The notes beneath the pieces are model-generated. The model was not told the DNA's origin. It saw nothing but the letters and a program-made list of their open reading frames with translations, and did not search any database. A stretch of DNA of 39,317 bases from Bacillota bacterium (GTDB lineage Bacteria; Bacillota; Sulfobacillia; Sulfobacillales; JAIMBI01). The number at the start of each line of letters is the position of its first letter. Position 1 is the first letter of the stretch. The stretch covers positions 1-39,317 of the forward strand of contig JAJYPH010000011.1 of NCBI GenBank assembly GCA_021795575.1, written 5' to 3'. Positions 7,992-15,915 of the stretch are shown piece by piece. The translations under genes and the position numbers were made by a program.

Positions 7992-9142
7992 ACATTGGCG
8001 TGGTCACCGCCACCTTTCCCCCGTATCGCGGGGGGACGGGGCACGTGGCGTTCCACAACGCCAGGACGCTCGCGGAGCGCGGACACCAGGTGACGGTGTG
8101 GACGCGGGCCATCGCCGGGGGGACCGGCCTGTCTGTCGACGGGGAGGGGCTGCCCTTCCGCGTGATGCGGCTGCCGCCGGTGGCCGCCGTGGGCAACGCG
8201 GCCTGGCTGCCCCACCTGTCGGCCCGGCTCGCGGGGCACGAGGTGGTCCACGTCCACTATCCCGACATGGTGGGAGCCATTGCCGCCGCCCACGCCACCG
8301 CGCGGAGTCGCGGCCGCCTGGTACTGACGCTGCACAACCGGCTGGTGGATGGGGCGCCGACGGATGCCGCCTGGGGCAAGGCGGGCGTGTTTAGGGGATA
8401 TGAGGCGTGGGTGACCCCGTGGCTCTTCCACCGGGCGCAAGCGTTGGTCGTGATGTCGGCGGACCACTTTGCGACGTGGGGCCGTCCCCACGCGTCCGTC
8501 GCCGTCATTCCCCATGGCGTGGATGGGGTTCTGTTTCGCCCCCAGCCGCAAGGCCAGGCGCGCCAGCACCTGGGACTCCCCGCGCGCGCGGTCGTGTTGC
8601 TGTTCGTGGGGGCACTGGACGCAGCGCACCGCTTCAAGAATGTGCCACTGCTGCTGGCCGCGCTGCGGCACCTGGACCCGGCCGTGCGGCTGGTGGTGGC
8701 GGGCGACGGCAACCGCCGGGCCGCGCTGGAGCGTGAGGCGGTCCGTCTGGGCGTTCGCCGGCAGGTGTGGTTTGTGGGCACGCAGGCTCCGAGCCGCCTG
8801 CCGGCGTGGTACGCCGCCGCCGACGCTACGGTGCTGCCATCCGTGTCGACGGAGTCGTTCGGCCTGGTCCTGATTGAGTCGCTGGCCACCGAGACGCCGG
8901 TGGTGGCGACGGCGCTGCCGGGCGTGCGGACGGTGGTGCAGGCGGGGCAGGACGGGCTCCTGGTGGAGCCGGGTCGTCTGGATGCGCTGGTCCGCGCGCT
9001 GCGCGTGGTCGTCCGGCGGCCGGTGTGGCGCCGGACGCTGGGTCGGCATGGGCGGCGGCGGGTCGTGGAGCAGTATTCCTGGGATCGGGCCGGGGCACAG
9101 CTCGAGGCCCTGTTTTCAGAACTGAGGACGGGCGGTGGGTGA
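7988..9142 (+). CDS. GT4 family glycosyltransferase
   Basis: A 384-aa GT-B fold enzyme. The N-terminal domain starts NIGVVTATFPPYRGGTGHVAF, the usual GT4 opening. VIPHGVDGVLF separates the domains, and LPSVSTESFGLVLIESLATE carries the E-x7-E retaining motif of GT4 enzymes. It is presumably a retaining transferase adding a sugar from a nucleotide donor to the lipid-linked glycan. The GTG start overlaps the previous stop, and the end overlaps the next gene by 8 bp. No membrane segment is evident, so it is cytosolic or peripheral. Confidence 0.86.
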   Translation: MNIGVVTATFPPYRGGTGHVAFHNARTLAERGHQVTVWTRAIAGGTGLSVDGEGLPFRVMRLPPVAAVGNAAWLPHLSARLAGHEVVHVHYPDMVGAIAAAHATARSRGRLVLTLHNRLVDGAPTDAAWGKAGVFRGYEAWVTPWLFHRAQALVVMSADHFATWGRPHASVAVIPHGVDGVLFRPQPQGQARQHLGLPARAVVLLFVGALDAAHRFKNVPLLLAALRHLDPAVRLVVAGDGNRRAALEREAVRLGVRRQVWFVGTQAPSRLPAWYAAADATVLPSVSTESFGLVLIESLATETPVVATALPGVRTVVQAGQDGLLVEPGRLDALVRALRVVVRRPVWRRTLGRHGRRRVVEQYSWDRAGAQLEALFSELRTGGG

Positions 9143-9665
9143 GGTGGCCGTGTCTCTGGTGGTGCGGCCCCAGGGGCTGCCGGACCATGCCGGTGGACAT
9201 GAATGGGCCTGGCGGATGGCTCTGGATGCGCTGTTCATGGACGTGCAGACCGCCGGGGTGGGCCGCCTGCAGTGTGTATTGGGGCTGCCGGGCGCAGCGG
9301 AGGGCGTGCGGGACCGCGCCGCGCTCAGCTTGGCCAAGGGGCCCGGGGTGGCGGTGGCGTGGCTCGGCGTCCCGCCCGATGCTGACCCGTGGACCCATGT
9401 GGACCGCGTGTATGTTCTCCAGTATCGTCGGCACTTTTGGGCCCGGCGGCCTCCCCACGACGCCACCTGGCATCTGGAGTGGGAGCGGGCGATCTATCTG
9501 CCCGCGGCGCGTGCGCTGGGGGCGGGCATGTGGCTGACAGGCCGCCTCGGGGCGGCGCCGTGGCACGACCGCTTCTTTCGCAGCCTGCCGCGACACTTCG
9601 CGGCGGCGGGCGGTCCGGCGCACTATGCGGTCCAGGCGTGGGCTCCGGGGGAGGGGCGGTCGTGA
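9135..9665 (+). CDS. Hypothetical protein, 176 aa, in the glycan operon
   Basis: I do not recognise this protein. It has no signal peptide or membrane segment and is unusually rich in tryptophan, histidine and arginine (for example EWAWRM, RRHFWARRPPHDATWHLEWER, WHDRFFRSLPRHF). It starts at GTG 9135 inside the end of the GT4 gene and its stop overlaps the GTG of the toroid protein, so it is made in step with both. The coding frame is supported by this tight coupling and by the lack of an alternative frame that fits. A carbohydrate-binding or accessory role with the following toroid protein is only a guess from position. Confidence 0.68.
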   Translation: MGEVAVSLVVRPQGLPDHAGGHEWAWRMALDALFMDVQTAGVGRLQCVLGLPGAAEGVRDRAALSLAKGPGVAVAWLGVPPDADPWTHVDRVYVLQYRRHFWARRPPHDATWHLEWERAIYLPAARALGAGMWLTGRLGAAPWHDRFFRSLPRHFAAAGGPAHYAVQAWAPGEGRS

Positions 9666-10912
9666 GCACGATAGGGCAGGTGGTGGCCAACCTGGACGCG
9701 TGGCTGGCCACGATGCGCCAGACGGGCGGATACGGCGGGCCCGTGCCCCACTGGTGGGGGTCGTGCTTTCGCTATGCGGGCCCGGGCATGGACTGGCGGT
9801 ACGAAGGCATCTTGGCGGGGTACGCCACGCTGTACCGTCGCACCGGCGCGGCCCATTGGCAGCACCGCCTCGCGCTGGCGGCGGGGGACGTGCTGGCGGC
9901 CCAGCGACCCGACGGATCCCTGGCGGCCTCGCGGTTCGAGGCCAACCCGGGAAGTTTGGGGACGCCGCACGAGGCGGCGGCGGCGGCCGGGCTGCTGGCG
10001 GCGCACCGCGTGTGGCCCCATCCCGCGTGGGTGGCGGCCGCCGGTCGCATCCTGGACAACCAGGTCGTGCAACTGTGGGATCCCGCAACGCAGGGGTTCA
10101 ATGACCGACCGCACCAATTTGGCCGGGTGCCCAACAAGCTGGCGACCCTGGGTGAGGCTTGCCTGCTTTACGCGGCCGGCACGGGTGATGCGCGCTATCT
10201 CGCCTATGCCGCCGCCGCCCTGGCCGACGTGCTGCGCCTGCAGGTGAACGCGCTGGGACGCCCGGAGAGTGGGGCGGTGCACCAGCAGGCCGCCGCCGGC
10301 GGTGGGGACGGGCGCTTCTTTCCCTTTTACAATGCCCGCATCGTTCCGGGGCTGTTGCTGGCCGCCGAGCTGCTGGGCGGGGATCGGTATCGGACGGCCG
10401 CCCAACGCATCGGCGAGTTCCTGAGTCGCGTGCAGAACCCCGACGGCAGCTATCCGCAGGTGCTGTACGCGGGTGGCGGACGGGCGGAGGGGCCCCGATG
10501 GATTGCGGGGGCGGCCGAGGTGCTGCGGGCGCAAACGCTGTTGGGGCGGGCGGTCCCGGCCGTGGTCCAACACCGCCTGCTCGCGGGCCAGCTCCCCACC
10601 GGCGGCTTTCGCACCGGCGAGGGATTCTCAGGCGCGTCGGGGGTGGACTTTCGGGATGTCACGCCGGCCGTCGGGTGGAATGACAAAGTGCTGCGGTGGC
10701 TGGCCGAGAGTGGGGCGGTGCCCGCCGCGCCGCCGCCTCCCACGGTGCGGCCGGCCAGCGTGCTGGTGACCGTGCGCGGTCGACCCGCCATTTGGCGGGA
10801 AACACCGGAGGCCATCACGATGGTGAGCGGGGCAGCGGACCGCGCGCTCTGGTACCGGTGGAACAAGCGCGAGCCATGGGCCCGCGGCGTGTGGGAGGTG
10901 TTGGCGGGATGA
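9662..10912 (+). CDS. Alpha/alpha-toroid (six-hairpin glycosidase-like) protein, cytosolic
   Basis: A 416-aa protein built of repeated helical hairpins, such as GILAGYATLYRRTGAAHWQHRL, KLATLGEACLLYAAGTGDARYLAYA and WIAGAAEVLRAQTLLG, with linkers of the QRPDGSL and QNPDGSYP kind. These are marks of the (alpha/alpha)6-toroid superfamily (terpene cyclase-like, GH88/GH105/GH76-like, uronyl C5-epimerase C-terminal domain). There is no signal peptide. It therefore acts in the cytoplasm, which is odd for a glycoside hydrolase or lyase and suits a glycan-modifying enzyme or a structural partner. After about residue 345, a proline-rich linker leads to a small C-terminal domain ending YRWNKREPWARGVWEVL. 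The start GTG and end ATGA both overlap neighbours. Confidence 0.66.
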   Translation: MSTIGQVVANLDAWLATMRQTGGYGGPVPHWWGSCFRYAGPGMDWRYEGILAGYATLYRRTGAAHWQHRLALAAGDVLAAQRPDGSLAASRFEANPGSLGTPHEAAAAAGLLAAHRVWPHPAWVAAAGRILDNQVVQLWDPATQGFNDRPHQFGRVPNKLATLGEACLLYAAGTGDARYLAYAAAALADVLRLQVNALGRPESGAVHQQAAAGGGDGRFFPFYNARIVPGLLLAAELLGGDRYRTAAQRIGEFLSRVQNPDGSYPQVLYAGGGRAEGPRWIAGAAEVLRAQTLLGRAVPAVVQHRLLAGQLPTGGFRTGEGFSGASGVDFRDVTPAVGWNDKVLRWLAESGAVPAAPPPPTVRPASVLVTVRGRPAIWRETPEAITMVSGAADRALWYRWNKREPWARGVWEVLAG

Positions 10913-11886
10913 TGGCCGGCGATGCGACGGGCCGGGTCACGTGGTTGGTGGCGGGGTGGCACGTGGCCGCCGAACTGGGACCGTTTTTGGCGGCGTACCA
11001 AAATCTCACCGACACCGCGGATGAACTGGTGCTGGCGGTGGGGGGGACGGATGGAAGTCTGGAGCACGCGCGGGCATTCCAACGGGCGCATCCAGAGGTC
11101 GTGCTCAAGGTGGTGGAGCAAGTTCGCAGCATGGGCAAGCAGGGGGCGCTGGCCGCTGCCTGGCCACAGGTCACAGGCGACGTCATCTACCTGACGGATA
11201 TGGACTGTCGCCCCACCGACCGGGTGGCGCGCCCGCTGCTGGCGTGGATTCAGCGTGGATGCGACGCCGCGACCGGTTCCATCCGGCCCCTGCCGGCCCA
11301 GGAGACGATGCCCCTGATTCGCGTGCAGTGGGCCGCGCTCCGCGCCCGGGATCGGGGCGGCGCAAGTCCCAGCCGTGGCTTGACCGGGGCCAACACCGCC
11401 ATTACCCGCGCTATGATCGAACGGGTGGGCGCGTTTGACTGGGACGCCCCGACGGGGACGGACTATACCCTGGCCAAGCGAGTGCTGGCCTCAGGCGGCT
11501 CCATCTGGCGCGAACCGGCGAGTGAAATGCCGACGCGGTTTCCCGAGCGGGTGGGCCGCTATGTGGCCAAGCAGGCCCGCTGGCTGGGGACTGTATGGCG
11601 GCACGGCAGGCGCTACGGTGCGTGGGACGAAGTGCGTGCGGTGGGCCGCACGCTGGCCATGCCCTGGGTGGCGGCTCTGCTCCTGGCCGCGGGGTGGTGG
11701 TGGCCGGGAGCCTGGGGGGTTTTGGGGCTGCTGGTCGCGCTGGCGCTTCGACGGCGGGCGCAATACGCAGGCTGGGCGGGCGTTCCCGTGGGGACGGTGA
11801 CCCTCATGGCGTCCGTGGGGGTGGATTGTTTGGCGGCCCTGGAGGCGATGCGCCAGGTCGCCGTACGGAGGGTCCCGTGGACCTAG
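10909..11886 (+). CDS. GT2 family glycosyltransferase with C-terminal membrane segments
   Basis: A 325-aa protein of GT-A type. LVLAVGGTDGSLEHAR is a nucleotide-binding segment in which the usual DDGS/DNGS is reduced to GGTDGS. IYLTDMDCRPTDR supplies the DxD metal site, and GLTGANTAITRAMIERVGAFD plus GTDYTLAKRVL are the acceptor-side GT2 motifs. Two hydrophobic stretches near residues 245-285 suggest membrane attachment at the C-terminus. The start ATG overlaps the preceding stop (ATGATGA context; ATG 10912 is also possible) and its end overlaps the secreted protein gene by 10 bp. The transferred sugar is unknown. Confidence 0.8.
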   Translation: MMAGDATGRVTWLVAGWHVAAELGPFLAAYQNLTDTADELVLAVGGTDGSLEHARAFQRAHPEVVLKVVEQVRSMGKQGALAAAWPQVTGDVIYLTDMDCRPTDRVARPLLAWIQRGCDAATGSIRPLPAQETMPLIRVQWAALRARDRGGASPSRGLTGANTAITRAMIERVGAFDWDAPTGTDYTLAKRVLASGGSIWREPASEMPTRFPERVGRYVAKQARWLGTVWRHGRRYGAWDEVRAVGRTLAMPWVAALLLAAGWWWPGAWGVLGLLVALALRRRAQYAGWAGVPVGTVTLMASVGVDCLAALEAMRQVAVRRVPWT

Positions 11887-14339
11887 GGAAGGGGCGCTGG
11901 GTCGCGCTGGCCGGGGTGACGGCGGCGATAGGGCTGACGGGGTGGCCGGGGCGGGCGCTGGCGACGGCTTCGCCGCCGCACCCGGTCGTGGACACGCGCT
12001 TCGTCTCCCTGACCGGGGCGACGTGGCCAGAGCTGGCTGCGGGTGCGGCCGGGCAGGCGGTCATCGAGTACTACCTGCCGTCTCGCGGCCCGCACCACGC
12101 GAGCCTGGTGGTGTGGCTCCGAGACGACGGCCGCGCCAGCCTCGCCCGGGTTTACGAGGCCGCGTCGGGGCGAACGTGGGTGCCCATCAACTGGAGTCGA
12201 GCGCTCGCCCCGCAACTGTCGCGATTGAAGCCCATTATGGTGGTGGCGGCACCCGCGGGCTGGTGGTCCCGCGGAGGCTTGCCTGACTACAACGTGACGG
12301 TGGACGTGTTTGGACCCGTCTACACCATGTGGGGAGGCAAACCCGGCCCGGCGTCGTATCTGTCCGCGATTCGCCCAGGGCCGCTGGCGTTTGTGGTGTA
12401 CCTGCACGGCAGCGCCCCCGGCATCCCCGCCTGGGATGACCGGCGGCTCATTCCGCCGCTCGGGGGTGGCAACTACATCCGGGCCAGCTACGCACAGCCC
12501 GAGTGTGCCACGCCACGCACCTGGGTGCCGGGGCCCAGCCCGCTCTGGCCCTACGTGGCATATGGCGGACATTTCCTGCAGGGCATTGGGACCGAAACGC
12601 CCCCCATCGTGATGAATTGGGCGACCGGCACAGTGGCCAAGTTCAGCGAAGTCGTGAGTCTCAGAAACCAGAGTTGCAGCTATGGGTTTTATTCGACGGC
12701 GCCCGTGGTGCCCGGGCATCTGAACCATCCGGCCTTCGAGTCGCCCTGGGGGTTCTACACCCTGGATCCCAAAGCCACCGGCCTGCCCAATCTCGTCATC
12801 CGGGTCAACTGGCAGCCGACGCATACGCTGGGACAGCTGGGGCTGCATCGGCCCACGCCCCTGGCGCTTTCCGCCCTGGCGCGCTCCAGTGAGACGGTAC
12901 GGTACTCGTGGGCGGACCACCCGGGCAACCAGGAGTTCAACTACAAGGTGGACATGCTGGGATTCCAGACCATTAAGGCCCATACGCGCATCATGGGGGG
13001 CCAGGAGACCATCGTGGCCCCCGGCTATGCGGGGTATCCCGCGCGCCTTATGGGAGAGCGCTGGCCGGTCACGACCTTCATCGACCAAAATGCCCATCCG
13101 TATCTTACCAGCGAGGGATTGTACGCGTGGCCCGCGGGCCGCGTGGGCCATGCGTTCCTGTTTGGCGAGCAAGGCACCCCAGACCTGGCCGCCTACGACA
13201 CCCTGGCCCCCGGCACGCGCGGGGAGTACCGGATTGGGCCGGCCGCGCGGCCGTGGCTGTACGCAAGTCCCGTCGACGGGAAGCTGCACCTTTTGGGAGC
13301 CCAAGCCGGCTTGTGGCAGGTCACGGCCAGCAGCCAGGTGGTGGAGCGCAATCTGGGACCTGGCCCGTACATCAACGACTGGCGCCTATTCACCAAGGGC
13401 TCGGGCGGCTACCGTCCGGTGTCTCGGCTGGATGCGCTGGACGGGAGCGTGTGGCTGTACGCCGGCCCACACGGCCTGGTTGTGCGGCTGGCCCCGTTCA
13501 CGGCCTCCGCGTTCCAGGTGCTGCCACCCACCACACCCGTCTCCTGGCAGCGGTTCGTCCAGCAGGTGGCGCCTTACCAGCAGGGCAAGAGCCCGCGCCA
13601 CCTGTCCCAGTGGCTGCCCGCGCGTTCCGCCGCCTCCCTGACCGCGACGGCCGGGCAGGTGACTGCCGTGGTGTCGACCCCCACGGGCTTTCAGGCTGTG
13701 ATCACCGTGGGGCCGGGCGGGGCCCGCTCACAGCTGCCGGGCGTGGCGCCGCATGTCGCAGCGGGGCGCTATGCGCTGTCCTACACTCGGGCCACCGAGC
13801 GCTTCCGGCTGGTGCCCGCTCCCCCCGGATCCATCCACCTCGCGATCCGTGGCACGCTGGCGCCAGCCCATCCCGGTCAGCCCGACCCGCTGGCCCTCAC
13901 CGTCCGGAACGCGGGGCCCGGTCCGTGGCGCGGAACCGTCCGGGTTCTGGCCGGCCGCCACCACACGGTGTTCGCCGCGGCGATCCCGGCGGGGGGGACG
14001 TGGCGGGGGGCCACCACGGTGGCCGTGGGCCCGGCTCGGCGGCTGGTGGTCCGCGTGGCGGTTCACCACCAGTCCGCGGTCCTCCGATCCGCCGTGACCC
14101 GGACCCGGCGCCCGTCGGTGGGCCGTCTGGCGGCACTGTCCTTTGACAGCCCGACCGCCACCGCAGCGTTCCTGGCGGGGCTCCTGCTGCTGGCCGGCCT
14201 CTCGGGTACGGTGTGGCGTCGGCACGCACACCCAACCGTCCTCTTCGGCGGGAGAAAGGCCGGTCGGCCCCCCGGAAGGCCCGGGTCGCCGCGGCAGGGG
14301 AACCGAGACAGGGTGAAGGAGGCGCCACATGAACGTTGA
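11877..14339 (+). CDS. Large secreted, C-terminally membrane-anchored protein of unknown function (820 aa)
   Basis: I do not recognise a family. With the GTG at 11877 as start, the protein opens with a signal peptide: basic MDLGKGRW, a hydrophobic core, then a probable cut after GRALA. The long exported part is rich in Trp, Tyr, Pro and Gly and looks like beta-structure. Around residues 665-755 it contains a CARDB-like beta-sandwich (PLALTVRNAGPGPWRGTVRV, then IPAGGTWRG). A single helix near residues 763-782 (FLAGLLLLAGLSGTVW) is followed by a strongly basic tail, the topology of a type I surface protein. It overlaps the glycosyltransferase before it and the membrane protein after it. A glycan carrier, glycan-handling or adhesive surface role is inference from position. 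Confidence 0.78.
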   Translation: MDLGKGRWVALAGVTAAIGLTGWPGRALATASPPHPVVDTRFVSLTGATWPELAAGAAGQAVIEYYLPSRGPHHASLVVWLRDDGRASLARVYEAASGRTWVPINWSRALAPQLSRLKPIMVVAAPAGWWSRGGLPDYNVTVDVFGPVYTMWGGKPGPASYLSAIRPGPLAFVVYLHGSAPGIPAWDDRRLIPPLGGGNYIRASYAQPECATPRTWVPGPSPLWPYVAYGGHFLQGIGTETPPIVMNWATGTVAKFSEVVSLRNQSCSYGFYSTAPVVPGHLNHPAFESPWGFYTLDPKATGLPNLVIRVNWQPTHTLGQLGLHRPTPLALSALARSSETVRYSWADHPGNQEFNYKVDMLGFQTIKAHTRIMGGQETIVAPGYAGYPARLMGERWPVTTFIDQNAHPYLTSEGLYAWPAGRVGHAFLFGEQGTPDLAAYDTLAPGTRGEYRIGPAARPWLYASPVDGKLHLLGAQAGLWQVTASSQVVERNLGPGPYINDWRLFTKGSGGYRPVSRLDALDGSVWLYAGPHGLVVRLAPFTASAFQVLPPTTPVSWQRFVQQVAPYQQGKSPRHLSQWLPARSAASLTATAGQVTAVVSTPTGFQAVITVGPGGARSQLPGVAPHVAAGRYALSYTRATERFRLVPAPPGSIHLAIRGTLAPAHPGQPDPLALTVRNAGPGPWRGTVRVLAGRHHTVFAAAIPAGGTWRGATTVAVGPARRLVVRVAVHHQSAVLRSAVTRTRRPSVGRLAALSFDSPTATAAFLAGLLLLAGLSGTVWRRHAHPTVLFGGRKAGRPPGRPGSPRQGNRDRVKEAPHER

Positions 14340-15915
14340 CCACCAGGCGGGGACGCGCCGCCTCATGCTGGTGCTGGCGGCAGGAATGGGTTACGCGCTC
14401 TTGTTTGTCGTGCGCTACCGGGGGTTGTGGGTCGAAAACGACACCGCATTTTTCACCCGGGACGCCGTGCTGACGGTCCAGCGGCACTCTGTGCTGTTTG
14501 CGGGAGACTATCCCCACGGCTTTCTGTACACGGCCTGGCTCGCCTCCTTCCAATGGCTGGCCGGTGTCTCCCCGCCCGTATTCAACACGGTCGTGGCCCC
14601 GTTCGTGGGCATCACGCTGATGTTGGTGGCCGCTTATCTCTGCTATCGTGTGCTGACCCACTCTGAGCGCACGGCCACCTTGGCCGCCTGGATGCTGCTG
14701 GCCATACCCGAGCTGGTGTTTTCGGCGGTGCGCGGCAATCACGAGAAATTTAACATCGCCATTCTGCTGATGGCGCTGTGGGCGCTGGCGGCAAGCGTCC
14801 CGCGCCGGCCGGCCGCCCGGCCCAGCGCGCAGCGCGTCCGGCAGTACACCTGGATCGCCGTGTTTCTGCTCCTCATGCTGATGAACGCCGTGACCAACGA
14901 CTACTTCGCCTCCACGCTGGCGACCGCGGGCCTGCTGGCCGCCGGATTCATGGCGGCCGCCCGGCCTCTGCTGAGACGGTCTGCGGCGGGCGTCCTACCG
15001 CTGGCTGCGCGACTCGGCGTCGGCATGGCGGCTGCGGGCGGGCTGGTTGTGTGGGTGATGCTGGGTGTGTACCCCCCGGCGGCCCAGGATTTCACCCTGC
15101 TGTCCACGGCGGCCGTCAAGCTGTGGCACCTGCTGCTGACCGGACGCGTCCACTCCAACCCCTATGCGGCGCCGGCCGCCCAATGGGCGGGACGCTTTTC
15201 GTACCTGTTGGTGGCGTCTTTTCGATGGATTATGTTTGCCGCCTCGCTGGTGGTATTCGTCGCCTTTGCACGCCGAATCTGGGTGCGGCGGCGGGTTCCC
15301 GCACACCTCCTGCTGCTGCTGGCCCTGTATCTGGCCCTGGGTGGTTTGGTGGCCGTGGCCATTCCCATGGACTTTACGGGATTGGCCGCCGGCAGCAACC
15401 TCGAGGTGCGCAACTTCACCTACTTTGCGTTGCTGGCGGCTCCCCTGGCGGCGGTGGGGCTGTCCGCCGTCTGGCGGCACCCCCTCGTGCGGCGGAGGGC
15501 GCGGGGGGTGGCCGGCTGGTCGGCCGTGGTGGTGGCCGCGTTCCTGGCGGCGGGCGTGGTCAAGGTGACGCTGGACCCGCTGGTTTCGAACGAGTGGATT
15601 TTCTACACGCCCGCCGAACGGCAGGCGGTGGGCTTCTTTGTCACACACGCGAACAGCGGGGGCCTGTGGACGGGTCCCGACAACAGACTGGTGTACATGG
15701 CGCAAAGTCTCTGGCCGGTCAGCGCGCGCGACAATGTGGTGATGGGTTTCAAGCCTCTGCCCCTCACGGCCGACTTCCTGTGGTCACCCGTGGTGGTGGC
15801 CAATACGGAGGCCCAGCACGGGTGGCTGCCGCCGTACGCGGTCCAGAACCGGGTGTACGACGACGGGGGGGCCGCCCTTTATCAAACGGTGCCGAACAGC
15901 CCGTTTCAGCCCTGA
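14329..15915 (+). CDS. Polytopic membrane protein, probable GT-C type glycosyltransferase
   Basis: A 528-aa protein with about 11-12 transmembrane segments. The first loop after the first helix reads GLWVENDTAFFTRD, resembling the acidic first extracytoplasmic loop of GT-C transferases that use polyprenyl-phosphate sugars. A soluble C-terminal portion of about 120 residues follows the last helix and would be extracytoplasmic. In GT-C enzymes this arrangement puts sugar transfer on the outer membrane face, which would fit a sugar donor made by the DPM-like enzyme at 5932. The strong AAGGAGG site before ATG 14329 supports the start. It overlaps the secreted protein gene by 11 bp and the convergent GT4 gene by 10 bp. 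The family call is moderate; an O-antigen-ligase-like role is less likely. Confidence 0.72.
   Translation: MNVDHQAGTRRLMLVLAAGMGYALLFVVRYRGLWVENDTAFFTRDAVLTVQRHSVLFAGDYPHGFLYTAWLASFQWLAGVSPPVFNTVVAPFVGITLMLVAAYLCYRVLTHSERTATLAAWMLLAIPELVFSAVRGNHEKFNIAILLMALWALAASVPRRPAARPSAQRVRQYTWIAVFLLLMLMNAVTNDYFASTLATAGLLAAGFMAAARPLLRRSAAGVLPLAARLGVGMAAAGGLVVWVMLGVYPPAAQDFTLLSTAAVKLWHLLLTGRVHSNPYAAPAAQWAGRFSYLLVASFRWIMFAASLVVFVAFARRIWVRRRVPAHLLLLLALYLALGGLVAVAIPMDFTGLAAGSNLEVRNFTYFALLAAPLAAVGLSAVWRHPLVRRRARGVAGWSAVVVAAFLAAGVVKVTLDPLVSNEWIFYTPAERQAVGFFVTHANSGGLWTGPDNRLVYMAQSLWPVSARDNVVMGFKPLPLTADFLWSPVVVANTEAQHGWLPPYAVQNRVYDDGGAALYQTVPNSPFQP

Noticed and set aside
11883-13304. 473-codon open frame antisense to the secreted protein
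   Set aside because: The plus-strand frame has a signal peptide, a C-terminal anchor and overlaps with its neighbours; the antisense frame has only Arg/Pro/Gly-rich sequence.
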